This document shows, in pieces, positions 45,527 to 55,700 of a DNA stretch of 61,471 nt; position 1 is the stretch's first letter, and every line of letters begins with the position of its first letter. Both the position numbers and the translations under genes were made by a program. Source of the DNA: Pedobacter rhizosphaerae (GTDB lineage Bacteria; Bacteroidota; Bacteroidia; Sphingobacteriales; Sphingobacteriaceae); assembly GCF_900111155.1 (NCBI RefSeq), contig NZ_FOGG01000027.1, positions 1-61,471 of the forward strand, given 5' to 3'. Below the pieces are notes generated by a model. The model was not told where the DNA came from and did not search any database. It saw only the letters and a program-made list of their open reading frames with translations.

Positions 45527-48500
45527 CCGATGATATAGTTATGGTGTTTAATTGTTTTAATTACTTTGTTGTTAATGGTTAGTTCCTCGCCATCAATATG
45601 AGAAACTGTATAAGCTTTTGGGTTCCCTTGAAGGCCTTTGCCTAAGTACTTTCCATATGCTTCCTTAGCTACCCAAAAACGGGTTGCCCACTCGGTTTTA
45701 TACCGGCCTTCGAGTAAGAGCATTTCAATCTCCGTAAATACCAGATCGAAAAAAGCCGGACTTCGTGCTTCAATCAACTCGATGTCGATGCCCACCGCTT
45801 CATCCAGCCGGGCAATAGCAACTGCATCTGTTCCTTTATGTGCAATAGAAACCTGAATTCCATCCGTGAGGCCACCTTTAACATAAGGTTTACGGAACTC
45901 GTCTGAGTAAATCTCGAAAGTGATGGGATAACAGGCTTGCTGTTTCTGGGTATTGAGCAGATTTCTTACCGCATCTTTAACGGCCACCCGGCTGATCATC
46001 CAGGTTCTTCGTTTATTGGGTAATAAATTTTGATGATGTTGCTTTTCTGTTTGATTGAAATAGCGTTTTAAAATGAAATCCCAGGACACTACCCGTGTAT
46101 AGGCATTGTTAAACATAAAAACGCCAGGGGCAATCTCTGCTGATAAGCGGTTGTGCAGTGGAGACATGGAAACGTTCCACAAAGGTTCGTCTATTTCCAG
46201 TCTTCTGTTTTGCCATCCGGAAAGGATGGCCCAGATTTGCCCATCGCGCTTCATCACAATATCTGCCGTAGCAAATTCATCGTTAATTTCTGTGAGCACA
46301 CAAGTACATTGAAAATCGCCTTTTTGATCATATAGATCGCTAAAAAACTCAATCTCCTGAATTTTAACCGGGAAGGCAATTCTATCCTTGGTTAAAGTAA
46401 GCTGTAGCCAAAGCCCGAAAAGCTGTCCGGCATTATCCAGTAAAGAGCCTTTTCCATTTCCTGCTGCAATAATCCCGGTAATTCCTTTGGTTCCCACAGC
46501 GGTTAATTTTTTTATTCCCTGGTAACCCGGGCCATGAAACATGTGTGCATCGTATATTTGTTCGGTAGTCCGATCGATGTTTAATGGTTCTCCGATATCA
46601 AAATTGCGGGTAGGAGCAGTGCTTAACTCTGCCACCAGTTGTACTTCTGCATTGGCAAAACGTTCCAGGTTGAGGTAAACCTTTTGCTGATCCTTCCATT
46701 CTCCGGTTACCGTTTCGCGGAAAGGCTTAACTACATTCATCCATTGAAAAACACGGATGTTCATAATCTTCTGAACTTTTTCTGCGGGAGACTGCTCATG
46801 TGCAATTTCCGCAAAGAGTTCAAAAATCATGGTCATGGGGATAACGGGATCCATGTCTTCTACTGTGGGCCATCCCTTAGGCTGTCTGAGTAAAGCGTGA
46901 TCTATCAGGTAAGGGCAATTATCCAGGCTTACATCCAAAAGCTTTTCAAAATTTATCCGCTTAGGCGGGAATGTTTTTTCTACGGCTAAATCTCTTTGAA
47001 TGGCTGGTTGCAGAGCAGGGTTTTCAAAAAGCTGGATAATTTCTGATTGCATATTCATCATCTCTACCATATTCTCATTGAAAGCCTGTAAAACAGGATT
47101 GCTGGAATGTGCCGGGAAATTAACTGGCGCAGCTGGCTGTGGCTGTTTAATGGTGATCCCTTTTAAACTTTGGAGATCATGAATAATGGGTGATCCCAGT
47201 TCGAGCTTAATACCCTTGCTGTTTTTATTGGGATTCGATTTTATATTTCCTAAAAATTCTAAGCCTATTTCCTTCCCTTCAATGAAGAGTGCAGCCAAAA
47301 CCCGTTGCAATTGGGTAATTCCCGATCGGATAGGTACATTGGCTGTTATGGTACTGATGTCTTTTCCTTTTAGGGTATCGTCTATAAAACCCGTTAATCC
47401 TCCAGAACCCACCTGTATAAACACCCGTGCACCTTCTACATAGAGCTTTTCTGTTAACTCCCGGAAACGTACTGGCTTAATGAGGTGCTCGGCACTTAGC
47501 TGTCTGATGGCTTCAAAACCTTCCGGGTAAACCTCCAAAGTGGTTGCCGACCAAAGTGGGGTCGTCGTTTTCCGGAATTGCATATTTTGCATTCCATCCA
47601 AAATCAATTCCAGCTTATCGGCAACGAAAGGAGAGTGGAATCCCGATTGGAAGGGTAATATCTGGTGGAAAATTTGTTTGGCTTTTAATATCGGCACCAG
47701 TTCCGTAAGTGCAGACTGACTTCCGCACAAGATTACCTGTTGCGGACAGTTGTCGTTAGAAAGGTATAAATCAGGGATACTTTCTACTATGGGTTGAAGA
47801 ATTTGGAGTCCGCAACCCACAGCAATAAATCTGGAATCCTTTAAATCGAAAGTCTCCGGGTTGAGCACCTTCAATAAATTCATCACCGAACTTTCTTCTG
47901 CCAGTTCAGAAGATCTGGCAGCCAGCCATTCTCCTAAGCTATGGCCAGCGTTCATGTCTGATTTTACCCCAAGCTGCTTTAAGGCCTGGTCTAAAACGCT
48001 GCTTTTGTTTAATACTTTTAAAGCCTCACTTAATAAGCCTTCCTGATTTTCCTTTTCGTCAACTTCAATGTTGAAATATTGGGCTACAGTTTCAACTTCA
48101 CCTCCCGAGAGCCCATCTAAGCCCGAGAATACAAATGCTACTTTTCCACCTGTTGTTAGCAGCGGTTTATTGGTGTACCATATATCTTGTTTATTGCGCC
48201 AAGGTGTATTTTTGACTGCAATTTTTAGCGCTTTTTTTAATCGATCAGGTGTAGGGTTAAACACAGCAAGGCGATAATTGCCCTCACCTTTACTATAATC
48301 TTCGTGCTCTAAAGCTTCGATTAATTCCTGATGCGTTTGTCTGGCGATAACCAAAACAGGATCTTTCTTAGGGCGATCAAAAGCTGCTAGCACTACGTGG
48401 GCATTAATTCCCCCAAAGCCGAAGGCGTTTACCGCGGCCAGTTTGGGTAAACCCGATTGATCCCAATCAATAGGTTGTTGAACGGCTGCAAATCTGGTTT

Positions 48501-49752
48501 CTGAAAGTTGATCTATGGGGTGCTCACAATTTAAGGTAGGTGGGATAATGCCATGGTATAAGGCCAGGCTTGTTTTAATTAAACCGGCAATGCCGGCTGC
48601 GGGCATGGCATGGCCAATATTTGATTTTACTGAGCCAATCCCCGCTTTAGCTAAGCCTGCATCCTGACCGAAAAACTGTTTTAAAGTCTCAATTTCAGTT
48701 TTGTCGCCCAGTGGCGTTCCTGTTCCATGCGCTTCAAGGTAGCCAATGTCTTTACTTTCTACACCGGCGTTTTCCCAGGCTTGTTGAATGGCTTTAATTT
48801 GTCCTTTTACAGCCGGGCTCATTACACTGGTGCCGCTACCATCGCTGCTCACTCCCGTACCTTTAATTACGGCATATATTTTATCGCCATCTTTGTGTGC
48901 GTCTTCCAGGCGTTTTAACACCACAAAACCACAACCTTCACCAATAATTAATCCGTCGGCATTTTGGTCGAAGGGTTTTATCTTTTCCTGGCGGGATAAG
49001 GCTCCGAGCTGCGAAAAGATACTCCAGAAAGCAGCATTCTGGCCCAGGTGTACACCCCCTGCAATAACCATATTGCATCTTCCGGTATGCAGTTCCTGCA
49101 CGGCGTGGTCTACAGCAATTAAAGAACTTGCACAGGCTGCATCAACAGTAAAGGCCGAGCCTCCCAGATTAAAACGGTTGGCTACCAATGAGGCTACAAG
49201 GTTGGGAATAAGTCCCATGGCCGTATCGGCGCTAAACCTGCCTTTGCGCAATTGATATTCGTGCTTTACTTTCTCAATTTCCTGTGCAGAAAGCTGAGGC
49301 ATTAAATCTTTCAGTAAGCTGGAAATCTGCTCTCCCGTACGTACAATTTCGATTGCCCGTGTAGCTCCCGCTCCGGCATAATTACCCTTGCCGATAATAA
49401 TACCTGTTTTATCCAGGCTTACCTGTTTATCGAAAATGCCTGCATCTTCTAATGCTGTATGAACCAGATCTAGCGTAATTAAATGATCAGGCTCTGTACC
49501 ACTAACCGCCAGGGGTAAAATCCCAAAGCGCTGCGGATCAAACTCGTAATCGGGAATAAAGCCGCCACGGTTACAGTAAAAACGATCTACGCCAGTTACA
49601 TTTTTATCAAAATGAACCGGATCAATTCGGTCTGCCGGAACTATTTGCGTAGCATCTACCCGATTGATGATATTTTCCCAAAAACTTGCCACATCCTTCG
49701 CACCAGCGAAAACACAAGACATTCCTATAATAGCTACGTCGTCTTTCTTCAT
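45514..49752 (-). CDS. Type I synthase B: KS - divergent AT - DH - phosphopantetheinyl transferase
   Basis: A 1412-residue multidomain synthase. KS is at about 5-455 with Cys207 (DAACASS), His342 (EAHGTG) and His381 (SNIGH), so it is catalytically complete. AT is at about 535-830 with GHSLGE (Ser605) and GFHSPF (His706), but the leading GQGSQ motif is replaced by GLDGLSG, so it is PfaB-like or of altered function. A hot-dog dehydratase occupies about 930-1185, with DHALL (His952), the HGPGYQGI motif (1073-1080) and DNAGQ (Asp1106, Gln1110). The C-terminal Sfp-type transferase is at about 1240-1410, with GIDIE (1321-1325) and WVAKEAYGK (1360-1368). It contains no ACP of its own and must work with the ACPs of synthase A or the free ACP. 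It follows synthase A by 23 bp. Confidence 0.9.
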   Translation of the reverse strand: MKKDDVAIIGMSCVFAGAKDVASFWENIINRVDATQIVPADRIDPVHFDKNVTGVDRFYCNRGGFIPDYEFDPQRFGILPLAVSGTEPDHLITLDLVHTALEDAGIFDKQVSLDKTGIIIGKGNYAGAGATRAIEIVRTGEQISSLLKDLMPQLSAQEIEKVKHEYQLRKGRFSADTAMGLIPNLVASLVANRFNLGGSAFTVDAACASSLIAVDHAVQELHTGRCNMVIAGGVHLGQNAAFWSIFSQLGALSRQEKIKPFDQNADGLIIGEGCGFVVLKRLEDAHKDGDKIYAVIKGTGVSSDGSGTSVMSPAVKGQIKAIQQAWENAGVESKDIGYLEAHGTGTPLGDKTEIETLKQFFGQDAGLAKAGIGSVKSNIGHAMPAAGIAGLIKTSLALYHGIIPPTLNCEHPIDQLSETRFAAVQQPIDWDQSGLPKLAAVNAFGFGGINAHVVLAAFDRPKKDPVLVIARQTHQELIEALEHEDYSKGEGNYRLAVFNPTPDRLKKALKIAVKNTPWRNKQDIWYTNKPLLTTGGKVAFVFSGLDGLSGGEVETVAQYFNIEVDEKENQEGLLSEALKVLNKSSVLDQALKQLGVKSDMNAGHSLGEWLAARSSELAEESSVMNLLKVLNPETFDLKDSRFIAVGCGLQILQPIVESIPDLYLSNDNCPQQVILCGSQSALTELVPILKAKQIFHQILPFQSGFHSPFVADKLELILDGMQNMQFRKTTTPLWSATTLEVYPEGFEAIRQLSAEHLIKPVRFRELTEKLYVEGARVFIQVGSGGLTGFIDDTLKGKDISTITANVPIRSGITQLQRVLAALFIEGKEIGLEFLGNIKSNPNKNSKGIKLELGSPIIHDLQSLKGITIKQPQPAAPVNFPAHSSNPVLQAFNENMVEMMNMQSEIIQLFENPALQPAIQRDLAVEKTFPPKRINFEKLLDVSLDNCPYLIDHALLRQPKGWPTVEDMDPVIPMTMIFELFAEIAHEQSPAEKVQKIMNIRVFQWMNVVKPFRETVTGEWKDQQKVYLNLERFANAEVQLVAELSTAPTRNFDIGEPLNIDRTTEQIYDAHMFHGPGYQGIKKLTAVGTKGITGIIAAGNGKGSLLDNAGQLFGLWLQLTLTKDRIAFPVKIQEIEFFSDLYDQKGDFQCTCVLTEINDEFATADIVMKRDGQIWAILSGWQNRRLEIDEPLWNVSMSPLHNRLSAEIAPGVFMFNNAYTRVVSWDFILKRYFNQTEKQHHQNLLPNKRRTWMISRVAVKDAVRNLLNTQKQQACYPITFEIYSDEFRKPYVKGGLTDGIQVSIAHKGTDAVAIARLDEAVGIDIELIEARSPAFFDLVFTEIEMLLLEGRYKTEWATRFWVAKEAYGKYLGKGLQGNPKAYTVSHIDGEELTINNKVIKTIKHHNYIIGWTL

Positions 49753-49775
49753 TTGCTGTTCAGTTTAGAAGCGTT

Positions 49776-52700
49776 TTAAGTCCAGGTATTTCCCGCCATA
49801 ATTAATACCTGGCTTTCCTTACCATATTTAAGCTCGTTTAAGAAAGTTTCCATTCCGTCTTTTAAAGGAATTAAGGCTATACCACGGCGTTGATATTCTT
49901 TTTCGAGCGTAGGGGAGACCATTCCGGCACCTTTCCAAGGCCCCCAGTTAATGGCCATCACCTTGCCTTTTATGCGTTGTTTTAGTGCCCAGGCATATTT
50001 ATCCATTACACTATTGGCTGCGGCGTAATCGGTTTGTCCACGATTTCCGTAAACGGAGGCAATGCTCGAGAAAAGGATTACAAATTGGGTTTCCGGGCGA
50101 AGTTGCTCTGCAAGTACTCTCAATGGCGTTACTTTCGTATCGAAAACACGTTCAAAAGATTCAGAGGTTTTGTTTTGAAATAGCTTGTCTTCCAGTAAGC
50201 CCGCACCATGAACTACGCCATCAATTCGGCCATATTCCTGGTAAACATCATTAATCAGTCGGGTTAAGCCTGCTTCATCTCTTAAATCAAGTGATTCGTA
50301 AACAACAGTAGAGCCTCCTTCCTGCAACGTGGCAATACTTTTTAAAATCTGATTGTTTTTGTAGATCCTATTGGTTTCCTGCTCAATCTCTGCAGGCTTT
50401 TTAATTTCGCCCAGGTCAATTAAATATTTTCTGATCTCGTCCTTGCTGCTTAAAGAAGAGGTAGCTTCATTGGCAGATAAGAGTGGATTAGCAGAGCGGC
50501 CTACCAGGATGTAGTTACAAGGATAATCTTTGGCGAAGTGAATCGTTAACTCGGCAGTAATACCTTGCGCACCTCCTAAAACCAAAACTACCGCATTTTT
50601 ATCCAGCTTGATATGTTCATCATCGCTCGTGGTACTCAACTGGCTAGGTACTAATTCCATGATGTGTCTTTTGTGATCGTTATATATGATCTCAGAAGGT
50701 TTATCAGGATTTAAGATTTCATTCAAAGTCATGTTGGCTACTTCATCTGCCGACATTTTAGTTTCTAAACTGATGAAACGGCATTTTACCTGCTCGTATT
50801 CCCGATCTAAACTTTTGAAGAAGCCAGAGTAGCCCTGGTAGTTACGCAAGAAAGAAATATCCGATTGATCGTTAAAATAACCCTTGGTGTCAGAAATCAG
50901 GTAAACCCATTTTACAGCCTCAAAATTAATTTTTTTAATCATCGAGAAATGATCAATAATTCCCGCTTTCTTTTGTGCTTCGAACATGTTGAGGATAATG
51001 AGCCCCTGATAATCTGTTAACGCATCATCAAAATTGATGATATCGACAGTAGAGCCATGTTTCTCGAGCAGGTTTTTAATTTTAATGGCTTGTCCTGCAC
51101 CGTCATCGGTAATGGCAAAGCGTTGTCCTTTTAAAATAGCCGCTTCTGTAACGGTAAGAGCTGCAGGGGTAAGTTCGAAACGTAATCTGGATAGCTTTTC
51201 CTGAACAGTCTGATCTTCTATACTTTCTTCAATAATTTTTTTGGCTTCCGTAAGCACTTCCGCACTTTCAGTTTCCACATCGGCAATCCAGTTCACCAGG
51301 CTATTTAATGTTTTTATAGCCGCTAGCTTTTCCATTAAATCATCAGCTTGGTCATTTTGAGCCCCAAAACCTACTTTTTCTTTCAGGGCGGCAATAATCT
51401 CCATTCTTTTAATAGAATCGATACTTAAATCGGCTTCGAGATCAAGATCCATTCCCAGCATTTCTTTTGGGTATCCGGTTTTTTCACTTACCACTTCCAA
51501 TATGGCTGCTTTTAATTCATCGGCAGAAAACTTTACAGTTGTTTCTGCTTTTGTAGCCGATACAGCGGGAGCTTCTGCAACTGCAGTAGCAGGCTGAGCT
51601 GAATTTTCGGCAATCCAGGTTACTAGGCTGCTCAAGGTCTTTAAACCAGCCAATTGCTCCATAATCTTATCTTCAGATTGATTAAGCGCAGAGAATCCGC
51701 CCAGTTCATTCCGTAGGGCACCAATAATCTCCACACGTTTAATTGAGTCGATGCTTAAATCGGCTTCTAAATCCATATCCATTCCCAGCATTTCTTGCGG
51801 ATAACCGGTTTTATCACTTACAATTTGCAAGAGCACCAACTTGAAGTCCTTTTGCACTGGCGTAGCAACTGCGGTTGGTGCCTGGGCAACTGCCATTTCA
51901 TTGACAACTACAGGCGTTTGTATGCTGATGGGGGCTGGTGACTGTAGAGTTACAGCGGGAGCTTGACTGAACGTTACATTCGGTACCTGACCAAGGAAAG
52001 ACAGCATAACATCTCTTTGCGCCTGAATTAATGCTTTCATGCTTTGAAGATATTCCTGCATCATTAAATCTTTGGCAGAACCACTAATCTGTGTATTTTC
52101 TGTATGGGTAGCGTTTGTTTTCATAACAATGGGTTGGGTAATAGGTGATGCACCATTCGCCGGAAGCTTGCCTGTTGATGGAACTGCTTGCTGTCCGTTC
52201 ACATACCAAATAGCAGGGCTTTTTTTATAGCTGCCTGGTTCATCGAGTTTAATAAATTGGGTAGAGCGGCCCTCAAATAACTGCGCTAAATTGATTTGGC
52301 GTCCGGTAGCCATATAAGCCGCCAGCGTGGCCAAAAGGTGGCTAACCTTGTTTAATCCTTGATCTTCGGTATGTAAAATCACTTCGTCTTTACCAATACA
52401 AGCTTTGGTTAAGCCCGAAAGTACTTTGCCTGGACCAACCTCTATAAAGATGCGGGCACCTGCTTCGTACATATCATTCAGTTCATCAACGAATAACACG
52501 GGCTTTACCAAATGATCGGTTAAACGTGTTTTAATGGCCGAAGCCTCTAGCGGATAAGGCTTTGCCGTGGTGTTAGACCAAACCGGGATCTGCAAATCAT
52601 TAAAAGGCACGGTAGACAGTACTTCCTGATAAAGGTCTTTTGATTTGGCAACAATTGGGCTGTGGAAGGCACAAGCCACTTCCAGGGGCCTGAAAGAAAC

Positions 52701-55700
52701 TTTTGCCGTTTTAAGTAATGCCGAAAGTTTCTGAATATCTGCTGTTGTTCCAGCCACCACACATTGTAAAGGCGAGTTGAAATTAACCGGATATACAGCT
52801 AAGCCATTCATAAATGGAGCAAGTTCTTCTGGTTTAGCGCTTACTGCCAGCATGGTTCCGGGATCGCCATTTTCTACCGCATCCAAAATGGATTGAGCAC
52901 GTTTTGCACTTAACGCTACCAATTGATCGGCTTCAAAAGCACCAGCAAAACACAATGCCGGAAGTTCACCATAGCTATGCCCCGCAACCATATCAGGCTG
53001 GATGCCTAAGGATTGCAGGAAATTGGCAATGGCAAGGTCAACAATCCCCAATAAGGGTTGCGCCATTCGGGTGTCCTTAATGCGCTCCTTTTGATCTTTA
53101 GCTAAGTCGGCATCGAATACAGCACTTGGGAAAAGAATTTTTTCATAGGCCGGATAATCCTTGATGAGTTTTCTCATTTGAGGGAAAACCACAAAAAGTT
53201 CTCTGGCCATATTTACCCTTTGGCTGCCCTGGCCCGGGAACATAAAGGCAACTTTACCTGCTTTCTTTTGTGTGCGGTAAGTATCTTTACTCTCTACGCC
53301 AGAAAGTACCAGATCTATTTTCATGGCCAGATCTTCGGCACTGCTTGCAATGATACTCAGTTGAACCGGTTTTTGATCTCCGGTAGCTAAACTGAAAGCG
53401 ATATTTTTAAGTTCAATCTGATCATTGATTTCCAAGATTTGTTTAACGGCACTTAAACGGGTTCTGGCTTCCTCATAAGTATCGCCTTTAAAAACAAATA
53501 ACTCTGCTGGCCACGATTGTAGAATGGTAGCTTGCTGCGGTACAGTACCGTTTTCGAGTACTGCATGGAAGTTGGTACCACCAAAACCAAATGCACTTAC
53601 TCCGGCGTAACGTTTTTCTTCTGACCATAAACCTGCTTCTGTATTGAAGGCGAATGGGCTGGTTTCTGGTTTGTAAATGGCATTGGGTGTTTTTAAATGG
53701 ATGGTTGGAGGCTTCACTCCGTGATACAAAGCCAATGATGCTTTGATTAACCCCGCCAAACCTGCGGCGCATTTGGTATGGCCAATTTGGGTTTTAACAG
53801 AGCCGAGGTGCGTTTGGCCAGCCACAGCGCCCGATTGATTAAGCATATCGGTTAAAGCACTGATTTCTGTTTTATCACCAACAACGGTACCTGTACCATG
53901 TGCTTCTACCAATCCAATTAGCGAAGGCGTAATACCAGCTTGATGATAAGCTCTTTCTAAGGCATTGATTTGTCCGTTTTTTCGTGGAGCCGTTAAGCCC
54001 AGGCTCTTCCCATCGCTTGATCCGCCAATCCCTTTAATAACGGAATAAATCGTATCACCATCTCTCAAGGCATCTTCATGTCTTTTTAAAACCACCATCG
54101 CAATACCTTCACCCAGGGCAATTCCATCTGCCTCTGTATCGAAAGTAGCGCATCTTCCTTTTTTAGAAAGTGCATGGGTGCTGGAGAACATCAGGTAATC
54201 GTTAATGCCGTTGTGCAGATCTGCACCTCCGGCCAGTACCATGTCCGATTTTTCTAAGAACAGTTCCTGGCAAGCCAGATCAATGGCCGCTAATGATGAA
54301 GCGCAGGCCGCATCAACAGTATAGTTTCTTCCGCCTAAATTTAAGCGGTTGGTGATGCGACCAGAAATAACGTTGGCTAAAATACCCGGGAAAGAATCTT
54401 CTGTAGTTTTAGGAAGTACGGCATCCAGCTCAGCAGGCATCTCGCCGAAAACTTGTTTGTAATATCCTCTAAAACTGTAGCTGTTGGCTAAATCATTACC
54501 ACCTTCGGCACCAATAATAACCGATACATTTTCATTGTCAACCCCTCCATTGGCATAACCGGCATGCTGCATGGCTTGTTTAGCTACCAGCAAGGTTAAT
54601 AGTTGGGTAGGCTCAATAGCGGCGAGTGATTGTGGTGGAATTCCGAATTCAAGAGGATCAAAGTCAATTCTGGGGATAAATCCACCCCACTTAGAGTGCG
54701 ACATATCTCCGGCAGTTGATTCCGGATTATAATAAAGTGCTTTATTCCAACGCTCATCAGGTACTTCCGTTACCGAATCTTTACCTGAAATAATGTTTTT
54801 CCAGTATTCTTCCAGATTCTTTGCACCAGGGAAAATACAAGCCATACCTACAATAGCTACGTCAAGAGATTTAGCCGGATTGGCTGGTGGAGCAGGAAGT
54901 AAGGCCTTGCTAATGTGCCTGAAATTGCCTTCAGCTACCTCCTGATGCAGTTCTAACAGCGAGAATATTTCTTTGTGCATTGGTGCAATCTGCCCAATCA
55001 TGTACATGCCCAGGTCAGTTTGCTCTTGCTCGTTAATTTGCACCAGTTCGTCGCCACGCCGTTCAATGCCTTTAGCTGCAATACGTAAGCGACCTACATT
55101 TAGCGATTCTAATTTAGCCCAGATTTCCTTTTTATCTATGCCTTGTGCCTGTAGCCTTAATTTTTCTTCATTAAAGAAATCAGCAAAAGAAGAATTTAAA
55201 CAGCGGGTTTCATGGCCAGGAGCGGTTTCCAGTAAAACTGTTTCTGATGCCTGAAGGGCCTCCTGTTGAAACTTGTTTAATATGGCACCAGTGCTTACAG
55301 CCTCTTTGGTATATAAATATGCAGTGCCCATTAAAACACCAATTTTCATCCCTTTCGCGGCCAAGGGAGCAGTCATGATAGAGATAAAGGCTGTAGAAAA
55401 GGCATCGTGAATACCGCCGGCAAAAAATATGCTGATGCTTTCCGGATTTTCTTCCTTTAAAAGTCGTTCCACTTGCTTTTCCCATAACACCATACTGGAT
55501 AATGGGCCAACGTGGCCACCACATTCCCGGCCTTCAAAAATGAACCGCTTTGCGCCTTCTTTTAAGAATAAATCCAAAAGCGCTGCAGATGGAACATGTA
55601 AAAACGTTTTAATTCCGGCTTTTTCAAAAGGCTTTGCTTGCGAAGGCCTGCCCCCTGCAATAAGCAACACAGGTGGTTTAGCCTCCAGAATGTATTCCTG

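Noticed and set aside
47186..49255. Antisense frames of up to 155 codons inside synthase B
   Set aside because: Shadows of a long, well-supported gene with complete catalytic motifs on the other strand.
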